NCBI RefSeq assembly: GCF_000155975.1
Contig: NZ_GG730299.1
Coordinates: forward strand, 2,660,489 to 2,724,488
DNA from: Citrobacter youngae ATCC 29220
GTDB lineage: Bacteria; Pseudomonadota; Gammaproteobacteria; Enterobacterales; Enterobacteriaceae
Direction of reading: 5' to 3'
DNA length: 64,000 bases
Shown here piece after piece: positions 18,295 to 27,574 of the stretch. The position numbers and the translations under genes were made by a program. Numbering within the stretch: the first letter of the stretch is position 1; the number at the start of each line of letters is the position of its first letter. Below the pieces are notes generated by a model. The model was not told where the DNA came from. It was given only the letters and a program-made list of their open reading frames with translations, and ran no database searches.

Positions 18295-18369
18295 CGCTTT
18301 TTCTCACGTTTTTAATCGTTTGCTGCAAAAATCACCCGAATGGCCATTTCTGCACTGTAACTGGGTAAA

Positions 18370-19098
18370 CTATGCTCGCCAGAGGCAACTTCCGCCCTTC
18401 TTCTGCACGAGGTCAAGGCGCGACTCATGGGCCGCTAACTCCTCATCAGTGGCGAAAACAACGCGTAGTTTGCTGGACTGTCGCACAATGCGCTGGATCC
18501 CTGTGTCATTTTGCTGCTGGCTATCGCCTTCCATCGAGAACGCCATCGTGGTCTGCCCACCGGTCATCATCAGATAAACGTCGGCCAGGATCTGGGCATC
18601 GAGCAATGCGCCGTGCAGCGTTCGCTTACTGTTGTCTATTTCATAGCGCGAGCATAACGCATCAAGACTGTTTCGCTTGCCAGGAAACATTTTCCTCGCC
18701 AGCGCCAGGCTATCGGTTATTTTGCAAAATTCGTTGGTTTTTGGAATATCACGTTTAAGCTTAGCAAACTCGTAATCCATAAAGCCGATATCGAACGATG
18801 CGTTATGGATGACCAGCTCCGCGCCGCGAATGTAGTCGAGAAACTCATCGGCTACCTCGGCAAACGTCGGTTTATCGAGCAGGAATTCGTCCGCGATGCC
18901 GTGTACGCCAAACGCTTCCGGATCCACCAGCCGATCCGGTTTCAGATATACGTGGAAGTTATTCCCGGTCAGGCGGCGGTTCACCACTTCAACCGCACCG
19001 ATCTCAATGATCTTATGGCCTTCGTAGTGGGCGCCAATCTGATTCATACCGGTGGTTTCGGTATCGAGGACTACCTGTCGTGTAATTCCAGTGCTCAT
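18370..19098 (-). CDS. dnaQ: DnaQ, DNA polymerase III epsilon proofreading subunit
   Basis: 3'-5' exonuclease that removes mismatched nucleotides in the replicative polymerase core, with alpha (DnaE) and theta (HolE). The DEDD exonuclease motifs are present: DTETTG with Asp12 and Glu14, HNASFDIGFMD, and LHGALLDAQ with the catalytic His and Asp. The C-terminal tail ending CLWRA binds alpha. I use the ATG at 19098 (MSTGITRQ), which matches the E. coli start; an ATG three codons upstream exists. It is divergent from rnhA with a 64-base gap, in which the two promoters of E. coli overlap. Confidence 0.97.
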   Translation of the reverse strand: MSTGITRQVVLDTETTGMNQIGAHYEGHKIIEIGAVEVVNRRLTGNNFHVYLKPDRLVDPEAFGVHGIADEFLLDKPTFAEVADEFLDYIRGAELVIHNASFDIGFMDYEFAKLKRDIPKTNEFCKITDSLALARKMFPGKRNSLDALCSRYEIDNSKRTLHGALLDAQILADVYLMMTGGQTTMAFSMEGDSQQQNDTGIQRIVRQSSKLRVVFATDEELAAHESRLDLVQKKGGSCLWRA

Positions 19099-19162
19099 AA
19101 CGGTCATTTATGTCAGACTTATCGTTTGATTTCGATTTGCTAAAACAGGAAGTCTACCAGAG

Positions 19163-19630
19163 ATGCTTAAACAGGTAGAAATTTTCACCGATGGTTCTTG
19201 CCTGGGAAATCCAGGGCCTGGTGGCTACGGGGCGATTTTACGCTATCGCGGACGCGAAAAAACCTTTAGTGAAGGCTACAACCTCACAACCAATAATCGC
19301 ATGGAGCTGATGGCGGCCATCGTTGCGCTGGAAGCCCTGAAAGAACAGTGTGAAGTGATACTCAGTACGGACAGCCAGTATGTGCGTCAGGGCATCACGC
19401 AGTGGATCCACAACTGGAAGAAGCGCGGCTGGAAAACGGCTGATAAAAAACCGGTGAAGAACGTCGATCTGTGGAAACGTCTGGATGCCGCGCTAGGGCC
19501 GCATCAAATCAAATGGGAATGGGTTAAAGGCCACGCGGGCCATCCGGAAAACGAGCGCTGCGATGAGCTTGCGCGCGCCGCGGCAATGAGCCCCACTCAG
19601 GATGATATTGGGTATCAGGCCGAGTCTTAA
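19163..19630 (+). CDS. rnhA: RnhA, ribonuclease HI
   Basis: 155-residue enzyme that cleaves the RNA strand of RNA-DNA hybrids, such as R-loops and primer remnants. All four metal-binding carboxylates of the E. coli enzyme are at their known positions: Asp10, Glu48, Asp70 and Asp134. The basic handle region ([17 protein letters not shown]) is intact. It is divergent from dnaQ and overlaps the last four bases of the convergent yafS. The protein mixes residues I recall from E. coli and from Salmonella, which is one reason for placing the organism near Citrobacter. Confidence 0.97.
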   Translation: MLKQVEIFTDGSCLGNPGPGGYGAILRYRGREKTFSEGYNLTTNNRMELMAAIVALEALKEQCEVILSTDSQYVRQGITQWIHNWKKRGWKTADKKPVKNVDLWKRLDAALGPHQIKWEWVKGHAGHPENERCDELARAAAMSPTQDDIGYQAES

Positions 19631-20349
19631 GCGTCCGGTTTGCGGTATTGTCGGGTCGCGCCAACGGCCTGGCGGATAGGCGTTTTGCTTTTATTTTGTT
19701 TCATTGGGTTGAGCGTAAGCGGAATGGTTCGCTTACGCGCAACCACCAGCTGCAAACATCCCAGAGCTGGAATATGGGCGCTCAACATTTTCCCGCCCTT
19801 CCTGTTCCAGGGCAGGACATGAAAACGGCTATAGTGCAGCACTTCAAAATTTAGCAAAGAGAGCCAGTCCAGTTGACGCATGAGGGTAAACATCCGGCTG
19901 TTGTAAGGCGATGTCTTACGCAATACCGGCACCAGTTTACGCAGTCCCATCAGGCTTACCGGATTAAACCCGCTCAGAATCAACCAGCCGTCATCAATGA
20001 GTACGCGATCGGCTTCACGCAGTAACCGATGCGGATCGGCGCACCACGGTAGCGTATGAGCCAATAAACAGACATCTACGGACTTATCGGCAAAGGGGAG
20101 ATGTAAAGGATCGGCCGTTACCTGCATGGGAGAACCCTGCAAAGAAACATTTACCTGATGAGAAACCGCGCACGCTTCAGAATCGATTTCTGCGCTTAAA
20201 TTACCAATCTTAAGCAGATGAAAACCGTACATTTTTGCGAACCACGGGTTAAGCTGATGCTCCAGCGCCTCACGATAGTATTCGCCCCAGGGTAAATCAT
20301 CCCAGCTAACGGGCGCTACGACAGTTTGAGGGATCCTTGCCGGTTTCAT
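19627..20349 (-). CDS. yafS: YafS, SAM-dependent methyltransferase-like protein
   Basis: 240-residue protein of the class I methyltransferase family. Recognisable elements are [19 protein letters not shown], the post-I region of the SAM-binding fold, and [15 protein letters not shown], the strand before motif II. The glycine-rich motif I is poorly conserved. The E. coli protein has the same features and no defined substrate. The C-terminus is basic ([12 protein letters not shown]). It is divergent from gloB with a 33-base gap and ends four bases inside rnhA on the opposite strand. The start at 20349 (MKPARIPQ) matches E. coli; a second ATG lies directly upstream. Confidence 0.9.
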   Translation of the reverse strand: MKPARIPQTVVAPVSWDDLPWGEYYREALEHQLNPWFAKMYGFHLLKIGNLSAEIDSEACAVSHQVNVSLQGSPMQVTADPLHLPFADKSVDVCLLAHTLPWCADPHRLLREADRVLIDDGWLILSGFNPVSLMGLRKLVPVLRKTSPYNSRMFTLMRQLDWLSLLNFEVLHYSRFHVLPWNRKGGKMLSAHIPALGCLQLVVARKRTIPLTLNPMKQNKSKTPIRQAVGATRQYRKPDA

Positions 20350-20382
20350 CACAACCTTCCGTTTCGCATTGAGAGGTAATAT

Positions 20383-21138
20383 ATGAATCTTAACAGTATT
20401 CCTGCATTTCAGGACAATTACATCTGGGTCCTGTCAAATAATGACCAACATTGTCTGATTGTGGACCCGGGTGAAGCGGCTCCCGTTCTGAAAGCCATTG
20501 CAGAACATAACTGGATCCCCGAAGCCATACTGCTGACCCACCATCATCAGGATCACGTGGGTGGCGTGAAAGAACTTCTGCAACATTTCCCACAAATAGT
20601 GGTATACGGACCGGCTGAAACGCAAGATAAAGGAACGACGCGCATAGTCGAAGATGGCGATATTGCACTCGTATTGGGGCATGAATTTAAGGTAATTGCT
20701 ACTCCGGGTCACACTTTAGGACATATCTGTTACTTTAATCACCCTTACCTGTTTTGTGGCGACACGCTCTTTTCCGGAGGCTGCGGCCGGCTTTTTGAAG
20801 GTACGGCAACGCAGATGTATCAATCACTTAAACGGATCAGCGCCCTTCCCGATGACACATTAATTTGTTGCGCACATGAGTACACATTAGCAAATATGAA
20901 GTTTGCCTTAAGCATTCTCCCGCACGATTCGTTCATAAATGAATATTATCGTAAAGTTAATGAGTTACGCGTAAAAAAACAAATGACACTACCCGTAATT
21001 CTGAAAAATGAGCGACGAAATAATATTTTTTTGAGAACTGAAGATGTTGATTTAATTAATGAAATAAACAAAGAAACAATATTGCAACAACCTGAAGAGC
21101 GTTTTGCCTGGTTAAGGTCAAAGAAAGATACGTTCTGA
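20383..21138 (+). CDS. gloB: GloB, glyoxalase II
   Basis: Hydroxyacylglutathione hydrolase, the second enzyme of methylglyoxal detoxification: it splits S-lactoylglutathione to lactate and glutathione. The protein has 251 residues, the E. coli length, with a metallo-beta-lactamase fold. The metal ligands are visible in THHHQDH (His53, His55, Asp57, His58), GHTLGH and FCGDTLF. An AGAGGT sequence precedes the ATG. The last 200 bases are clearly more AT-rich than the rest, with a lysine- and asparagine-rich C-terminal helix. The gene is divergent from yafS and followed by mltD. Confidence 0.96.
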   Translation: MNLNSIPAFQDNYIWVLSNNDQHCLIVDPGEAAPVLKAIAEHNWIPEAILLTHHHQDHVGGVKELLQHFPQIVVYGPAETQDKGTTRIVEDGDIALVLGHEFKVIATPGHTLGHICYFNHPYLFCGDTLFSGGCGRLFEGTATQMYQSLKRISALPDDTLICCAHEYTLANMKFALSILPHDSFINEYYRKVNELRVKKQMTLPVILKNERRNNIFLRTEDVDLINEINKETILQQPEERFAWLRSKKDTF

Positions 21139-21209
21139 CAATTCCGGGTTGCCTTTTGAAAACTTCGCCGTTATGATCGGTCGTCTTTTAAGCAACTATT
21201 GACACACAC

Positions 21210-22568
21210 ATGAAGGCAAAAGCGATATTACTCGCCTCTGTCCTGCTTGTTGGGTGCCAGAATACTGGTAACGTCCAACAACACGCACAGAGCCTTTCTG
21301 CGGCTGGTCAAGGGGAAGCAGGAAAGTTTACAAGTCAGGCGCGATGGATGGACGACGGAACATCTATCGCTGCCGATCAAGATTTGTGGGCTTTCATTGG
21401 TGACGAGCTAAAGATGGGAATTCCGGAAAACAGCCGGATTCGCGAACAGAAACAGAAGTATTTACGCAATAAGAGCTATCTCCACGATGTAACTTTACGG
21501 GCAGAGCCGTATATGTACTGGATAGCCGGGCAGGTTAAGAAACGTAACATGCCAATGGAACTGGTACTACTACCCATAGTGGAGAGCGCTTTTGATCCTC
21601 ACGCAACGTCTGGCGCCAATGCCGCAGGTATTTGGCAGATCATTCCGAGCACGGGGCGCAATTATGGTTTAAAACAGACGCGCAACTATGATGCACGTCG
21701 CGACGTTGTGGCTTCCACCACCGCCGCGCTGGACATGATGCAGCGTCTGAACAAAATGTTTGATGGCGACTGGCTGCTGACCATTGCTGCTTATAATAGC
21801 GGTGAAGGTCGCGTGATGAAGGCGATCAAAACGAACAAAGCGCGTGGTAAACCCACGGACTTCTGGTCGTTACCATTGCCTCAGGAAACGAAGCTGTATG
21901 TGCCTAAAATGCTGGCATTGAGCGATATACTCAAAAACAGCAAGCGTTATGGCGTGCGTCTGCCTACCACAGACGAAAGCCGCGCACTGGCACGAGTTCG
22001 CCTGAATAGTCCGGTTGAGATGGCTCAGGTTGCCGATATGGCGGGTATTTCCGTCAGCAAGCTGAAGACCTTCAATGCAGGCGTGAAAGGCTCCACGTTG
22101 GGCGCCAGCGGTCCGCAGTACGTGATGGTGCCAAAGAAGCATGCAGAGAAGCTGCGTGAGTCTCTGGCTTCAGGCGAAATTGCAGCGGTGCAGTCAACGC
22201 TGATCGCGGATAACACGCCGCTGAACAGCCGTAGCTACAAGGTTCGCTCTGGCGATACGCTTTCTGGCGTTGCTTCACGTCTTGGCGTGAGCACCAATGA
22301 CCTTAAACAGTGGAACAATCTGCGTGGTTCTTCCCTGAAGGTAGGCCAAAGCCTGACGATAGGCGCTGGAACCAGCGCGCAGCGACTGGCTAACAACAGC
22401 GATAGCATCACCTATCGTGTGCGTAAGGGCGACTCATTGTCGAGCATTGCCAAACGTCACGGAGTTAACATCAAGGATGTTATGCGCTGGAACAGCGATA
22501 CGGACAATCTGCAGCCTGGCGATCAGCTAACGTTGTTTGTGAAAAACAACGGCATGCCGGACTCCTGA
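21210..22568 (+). CDS. mltD: MltD, membrane-bound lytic transglycosylase D
   Basis: Lipoprotein of 452 residues that cleaves peptidoglycan strands with formation of 1,6-anhydro ends. The lipobox LLVGC sets Cys16 as the lipidated residue. The lysozyme-like domain carries ESAFDP with catalytic Glu125, then AAGIWQIIPSTGRNYG and AAYNSGEGRV. Two LysM peptidoglycan-binding repeats follow at about 342-385 (YKVRSGDTLSGVA) and 401-444 (YRVRKGDSLSSIA). A strong terminator lies directly downstream. The gene is convergent with yafE. Confidence 0.96.
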   Translation: MKAKAILLASVLLVGCQNTGNVQQHAQSLSAAGQGEAGKFTSQARWMDDGTSIAADQDLWAFIGDELKMGIPENSRIREQKQKYLRNKSYLHDVTLRAEPYMYWIAGQVKKRNMPMELVLLPIVESAFDPHATSGANAAGIWQIIPSTGRNYGLKQTRNYDARRDVVASTTAALDMMQRLNKMFDGDWLLTIAAYNSGEGRVMKAIKTNKARGKPTDFWSLPLPQETKLYVPKMLALSDILKNSKRYGVRLPTTDESRALARVRLNSPVEMAQVADMAGISVSKLKTFNAGVKGSTLGASGPQYVMVPKKHAEKLRESLASGEIAAVQSTLIADNTPLNSRSYKVRSGDTLSGVASRLGVSTNDLKQWNNLRGSSLKVGQSLTIGAGTSAQRLANNSDSITYRVRKGDSLSSIAKRHGVNIKDVMRWNSDTDNLQPGDQLTLFVKNNGMPDS

Positions 22569-22584
22569 CCGGATTGTAAAAATG

Positions 22585-22615
22585 AAGGCACTGGTTTCCC
22601 CCCAGTGCCTTTTTT
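22585..22615 (+). terminator. Terminator between mltD and yafE
   Basis: Perfect 10-bp stem AAGGCACTGG / CCAGTGCCTT followed by a T run (22610-22615). On the other strand the stem is followed by CATTTTTAC, so it may also end yafE transcripts. Confidence 0.88.
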
Positions 22616-22617
22616 AT

Positions 22618-23388
22618 TTACCCTGCTTTATGCGCCTCTACCATTATCGTATCGCTGGTAAACGATCCCTCTTCCTGTAACGCAAAATAGGCCTTCACAT
22701 CAGCAGATGCGCTTTGTTGGTATAAACGAATCGCGTCGACCAATGCCGCAGGCGTGCGCATCCTCGCCACCCACGAACTGAATTCCAGCGGCAGGCGGTC
22801 AGTTAACAAGGTGTCAGCAATCAGGTTGGCGTCATTGATTAAAGACAGCCACTCCCCGCTGGAATAGTTACGCACATGCGAGGTATCACGCAACGCTTCC
22901 ACGGTTTGTAACCAGATATCGCGAACGGGATGCCCTGGCGACATCACATCCATCACGATCAGTACACCACCAGGCTTCAGGATACGATTAACTTCCCGCA
23001 GCGCGCGGCCGACATCATGCCAGTGATGCGCGGAATAGCGGCTAATTACCACATCAAACGCGTTATCTTCAAACGGCAGACTTTCGGCATAGCCCTGCCG
23101 CGTGGTGATATTATCCAGCTCCTTCTCTTTTGCCGCCTTAGCCACGACCTCAAGCATCTGCGACGATAAATCATAAGCCACGACCTGGTTTACGTGTTGC
23201 GCGGCCACAAAGCTGGCGTGTCCGGCGCCGCATCCCATATCCAATACGCGGGCCTGCGGAAATGCCGATAACCTTTCCCCAAGACGTTGCAAGTCACGAC
23301 CAGAGGCGTGCACCGCACTGGTTAAATAGGCATTAGCCTGAGAGCCAAACTGTTTTTCGACGTTGTCATGATGAGAGCGTGTTGTCAT
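22618..23388 (-). CDS. yafE: YafE, class I SAM-dependent methyltransferase
   Basis: 256-residue methyltransferase of the UbiE-like group. Motif I is clear as VLDMGCGAGHA (about 47-57), followed by VVAYDLSSQML, GYAESLPFEDNAFDVVISRY and ILKPGGVLIVMDV. The substrate is unknown, as for the E. coli homologue. It probably shares a transcript with yafD, 78 bases upstream. The same gene pair and orientation occur in E. coli. Confidence 0.92.
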   Translation of the reverse strand: MTTRSHHDNVEKQFGSQANAYLTSAVHASGRDLQRLGERLSAFPQARVLDMGCGAGHASFVAAQHVNQVVAYDLSSQMLEVVAKAAKEKELDNITTRQGYAESLPFEDNAFDVVISRYSAHHWHDVGRALREVNRILKPGGVLIVMDVMSPGHPVRDIWLQTVEALRDTSHVRNYSSGEWLSLINDANLIADTLLTDRLPLEFSSWVARMRTPAALVDAIRLYQQSASADVKAYFALQEEGSFTSDTIMVEAHKAG

Positions 23389-23466
23389 TGTGTTGTCCTT
23401 CGGTTGTTGTGAAATTGGAAGGGCAGCACCATCAGAGGTCTGCCCGACGGCAGACCTGACACACCG

Positions 23467-24276
<810 letters not shown>

Positions 24277-24294
24277 TCAAACCTCTGTAACGTC

Positions 24295-24318
24295 AACCAG
24301 TCCGCAACCGGACTGGTT
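24295..24318. terminator. Strong inverted repeat between the MFS gene and yafD
   Basis: AACCAGTCCG pairs perfectly with CGGACTGGTT around a CAAC loop. It lies downstream of the MFS transporter gene on the minus strand and upstream of yafD. Neither flank has a good T run, so termination is likely but not certain. Confidence 0.45.
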
Positions 24319-24398
24319 CTTCTGTTATAGGGATTTTAGCACTCACTTTCAACGAACAATTGCAGTTTGTTTTGTAAGTGGGCGCTTACATCAATGTT

Positions 24399-25574
24399 TT
24401 ACCCCAGTGCAACGCGCGTGGGCTTATCAAGACGTCCGCTAACCCCCATCAGCAGGAAAGCAGCCAGGACAATGAGTGCGCCAATCCACGGCGTTTGCGC
24501 CAAACCATAATGCTCGACCGTTTGTCCGCCAATCACGGAACCCAGCGCAATACCAATGTTAAACGCCGCAATGTTCAGACCTGACGCCACATCAACGGCA
24601 TTAGGCGTAAATTGTTCCGCTTTCTGTACCACGTAGACCTGCAACCCCGGAACGTTACCGAAGGCAAAGATCCCCATCACCAGAATGGTAGCCAGCGCGG
24701 CATACTGCGTTGAGGCCGTCACCTGGAAGAGCATCAGCAGTACAAACAGCGCGGCGAAAATGAATTTCAACGCAGGCACGGCGCCATGCTTATCAGCCAG
24801 CTTACCGCCCCAGATATTGCCGATAGCCACTGATACGCCATAACCCAGTAAGATCCAGCTTACCGCTGCCGGGGAGAAACCCGCCAGATCCTGCATCATT
24901 GGCGCAAGGAAGGTGAATGCCGTGAACACACCGCCGTAGCCCAGCGCCGTAACGGCATAAATCAGCAACAAACGAGGATGAGTCAGTACTTTCAACTGGT
25001 CACGAATGCTGGCGGCCGCCCGACCGGGAATATTGGCAGGGATCAGCAGTTGACTACTAATCAGCGCAATCACACCTAACAGTGATACCGCAAGAAAAGT
25101 CTCACGCCAGCCAAAATGCTGACCGATAAATGTGCCCAGCGGCACGCCCGTTACCAGCGCTACCGTTAAACCACCAAACATAATGGCGATCGCGGAAGCC
25201 GCTTTCTCTTTTGGCACCAGACTTGTCGCGATGGTAGAGCCAATCGAGAAGAACACGCCGTGCGCCAGGCCCGTCAGCAGACGGGCGGCGATTAATGTCA
25301 TATAGCCCGGAGCCTGCCACGCCAGCAAATTACCCGCCGTAAACAGAACCATCAGCGCAACCAGTAACTGTTTACGCGGCAGGCGTCCGGTCAGAGCGGT
25401 CAGCACCGGCGCGCCAATTGCCACGCCCAGCGCATAAATTGAAACCAGCAGCCCGGCGGAAGGTAACGAGATCGCCAGTTGTTCAGCAATGGTCGGCACC
25501 AGGCCGACAATCACAAACTCGGTCGTGCCAATAGCGAAGGCACTTATTGTCAGTGCAAATAAAGCGAGAGGCAT
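24399..25574 (-). CDS. MFS efflux transporter (YdhP/AraJ-like, DHA1 type)
   Basis: 391-residue inner-membrane protein with about 12 hydrophobic segments. The N-terminal stretch TEFVIVGLVPTIAEQL is typical of the arabinose-efflux (AraJ/YdhP/SotB) group of drug:H+ antiporter-1 transporters, and LTGRLPRKQLL is the motif A-like loop between helices 2 and 3. The start at 25574 follows GGAG with a six-base spacer; longer in-frame starts (25586, 25646) are unsupported. It is divergent from the LysR gene yafC, a layout that often means the regulator controls the transporter. E. coli K-12 has no transporter here, so this is an accessory insertion or a loss in E. coli. The substrate is unknown. Confidence 0.85.
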   Translation of the reverse strand: MPLALFALTISAFAIGTTEFVIVGLVPTIAEQLAISLPSAGLLVSIYALGVAIGAPVLTALTGRLPRKQLLVALMVLFTAGNLLAWQAPGYMTLIAARLLTGLAHGVFFSIGSTIATSLVPKEKAASAIAIMFGGLTVALVTGVPLGTFIGQHFGWRETFLAVSLLGVIALISSQLLIPANIPGRAAASIRDQLKVLTHPRLLLIYAVTALGYGGVFTAFTFLAPMMQDLAGFSPAAVSWILLGYGVSVAIGNIWGGKLADKHGAVPALKFIFAALFVLLMLFQVTASTQYAALATILVMGIFAFGNVPGLQVYVVQKAEQFTPNAVDVASGLNIAAFNIGIALGSVIGGQTVEHYGLAQTPWIGALIVLAAFLLMGVSGRLDKPTRVALG

Positions 25575-25678
25575 AAATAACTCCATAACATCAGTAATCA
25601 GATGACATGCAGTATGCCTGGATGTTTTAATGACAAAAATATTCAAAATATCAATTTAATTTTGCTTCAGGTGCAAAA

Positions 25679-26593
25679 ATGAAAGCAACATCCGAAGAAC
25701 TTGCAATTTTTGTCGCTGTCGTGGAAAGCGGCAGCTTCAGCCGGGCGGCAGAGCAGCTTGGACAAGCCAATTCTGCTGTCAGCCGGGCAGTAAAAAAGCT
25801 GGAGATGAAGTTGGGCGTCAGCCTGCTTAATCGAACGACCCGACAGCTAAGCCTGACCGAAGAAGGAGAACGATACTTCAGACGTGTGCAGCAGATCCTG
25901 CAAGAGATGGCCGCAGCGGAAACGGAGATCATGGAGTCGCGTAATACCCCGCGCGGCTTACTGCGTATCGATGCGGCAACGCCGGTAATGCTGCACTTCC
26001 TGATGCCGCTAATCAAACCGTTCCGTGAGCGCTATCCTGAGATGACATTGTCTCTTGTCTCTTCAGAAACATTCATCAATCTTATTGAACGAAAAGTGGA
26101 TGTTGCGATACGAGCAGGCACGCTGACTGACTCAAGCCTGCGCGCGCGTCCGTTATTTACCAGTTATCGTAAGATTATCGCCTCACCGGATTATATTGCC
26201 CGTTTTGGCAAGCCAGAGACCGTTGAACAGTTGAAGCAGCATCTGTGCCTGGGGTTTTCAGAACCTGTTTCGCTCAATACCTGGCCAATTGCCTGTAGGG
26301 ATGGGCAGCTCCATGAGGTCGAATGTGGGATTTCTTCCAACAGCGGGGAAACGTTAAAACAACTTTGCCTGAGCGGTAACGGCATTGCATGTCTTTCAGA
26401 TTATATGATTGACAAAGAGATCGCGCGGGGAGAACTGGTGGAGCTGCTGGCCGATAAACGTCTGCCGGTAGAAATGCCTTTCAGCGCCGTTTACTACAGC
26501 GATCGCGCCGTCAGCACACGCATTCGGGCATTTATCGACTTTTTAAGCGAATATATAAGAACAGCTCCCGAAGGAGCTGTGAAAGAGGGTTAA
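25679..26593 (+). CDS. yafC: YafC, LysR-type transcriptional regulator
   Basis: 304-residue LysR-family regulator. The N-terminal helix-turn-helix reads [20 protein letters not shown] (about 20-39) followed by [18 protein letters not shown], and the rest is a periplasmic-binding-protein-like effector domain ([16 protein letters not shown]). It is almost identical to E. coli YafC as I recall it. Its promoter is shared with the divergent MFS transporter gene, about 100 bases away, which makes that gene its likely target. The last codons contain a short hairpin (ACAGCTCC / GGAGCTGT) without a T run. Confidence 0.93.
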   Translation: MKATSEELAIFVAVVESGSFSRAAEQLGQANSAVSRAVKKLEMKLGVSLLNRTTRQLSLTEEGERYFRRVQQILQEMAAAETEIMESRNTPRGLLRIDAATPVMLHFLMPLIKPFRERYPEMTLSLVSSETFINLIERKVDVAIRAGTLTDSSLRARPLFTSYRKIIASPDYIARFGKPETVEQLKQHLCLGFSEPVSLNTWPIACRDGQLHEVECGISSNSGETLKQLCLSGNGIACLSDYMIDKEIARGELVELLADKRLPVEMPFSAVYYSDRAVSTRIRAFIDFLSEYIRTAPEGAVKEG

Positions 26594-26614
26594 AGGGTAC
26601 AAAGGATCGGGTAA

Positions 26615-27418
26615 TTAATCCCAGGCAGGAGCCAGTCCTTCCGGGCTAACCAGACGATCGTTGCAGTCCAGTGCCGCGATCGCCTTTTTATCTTCGGCAT
26701 CCAGATGCAGGTCCTGCGCCAGCAGGTTGCTTGCCAGGTTTTCACGCCTGGTGGATGAAGGGATCACGGAGTAACCTTCACCCATTGCCCATGCCAGAAT
26801 AACCTGCGCCGGGGTCGCGTTATGTTTAGCCGCAATCCGCGCAATCACTTCATCTTTCAGCGCCTTACCGTAAGCCAGCGTCATGTAAGAGGTGATGTGG
26901 ATACCGTGCGCTTTCGCCCAGTCAACCACCTTACGGCTCTGCAGATACGGAGATAGCTCAATCTGGTTGGTTGCGATATTGTCTGCGCCCACCGCGGCAA
27001 TAGCCTTTTCCATCAACGGAATGGTGAAGTTTGAGATACCAATTTCGCGAGTCAGTCCCTGCTCTTTGGCTTCGAGCAGCGCCTGCATAAATTCTTCAAC
27101 GGATACCGCATCGCCCGGAGATGGCCAGTGGATCAGCGTCAGATCGACATAATCTGTACGCAGTTTCTTCAGACTTTCTTTCAGGCTTGGGATCAGTTTG
27201 TCTTTGCTGAGATTTTCAATCCAAATCTTGGTGGTGATATACAGCTCGTTACGCGGTACGCCGCTTTCGACAATAGCCTGACCAACAGCCGCTTCATTAT
27301 CATAGATTTGCGCAGTGTCGACAGCACGATAGCCCAGTTCAAGCGCCGTTTTAACAGAAGCGATAACAACGTCGTCTTTCAGGCGAAAAGTACCTAAACC
27401 GAATGCAGGGATAGTCAT
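26615..27418 (-). CDS. dkgB: DkgB, 2,5-diketo-D-gluconate/methylglyoxal reductase B
   Basis: Aldo-keto reductase of 267 residues using NADPH. The catalytic tetrad Asp34, Tyr39, Lys64 and His97 is complete, and the NADPH-binding end [13 protein letters not shown] is present. In E. coli it reduces 2,5-diketogluconate and methylglyoxal. The start at 27418 ([11 protein letters not shown]) matches E. coli and follows GAGGAATTCT. It is convergent with yafC. In E. coli the next genes after dkgB are aspU and the rRNA operon; here more than 36 kb of island DNA separates them. Confidence 0.95.
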   Translation of the reverse strand: MTIPAFGLGTFRLKDDVVIASVKTALELGYRAVDTAQIYDNEAAVGQAIVESGVPRNELYITTKIWIENLSKDKLIPSLKESLKKLRTDYVDLTLIHWPSPGDAVSVEEFMQALLEAKEQGLTREIGISNFTIPLMEKAIAAVGADNIATNQIELSPYLQSRKVVDWAKAHGIHITSYMTLAYGKALKDEVIARIAAKHNATPAQVILAWAMGEGYSVIPSSTRRENLASNLLAQDLHLDAEDKKAIAALDCNDRLVSPEGLAPAWD

Positions 27419-27542
27419 AGAATTCCTCTTTTTAATCACTATGTTCGTTAACTGAGGGGATTATGACCTTCAGCTCTTTGCAGAAAAAGAGCGGAAAATG
27501 CAGAGGATTTTTGCGAATAAAGCAATAATTAAATTGCAGACA

Positions 27543-27568
27543 AAGAAAAAGCCCTGAGCTACGGCTTT
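27543..27568 (-). terminator. Terminator downstream of the Rhs gene
   Basis: On the minus strand AAAGCC and GGCTTT pair across a short loop and run into a T tract (complement of 27543-27550). It lies just past the Rhs stop codon and near the left edge of the T6SS island. Confidence 0.6.
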
Positions 27569-27574
27569 ATCATG

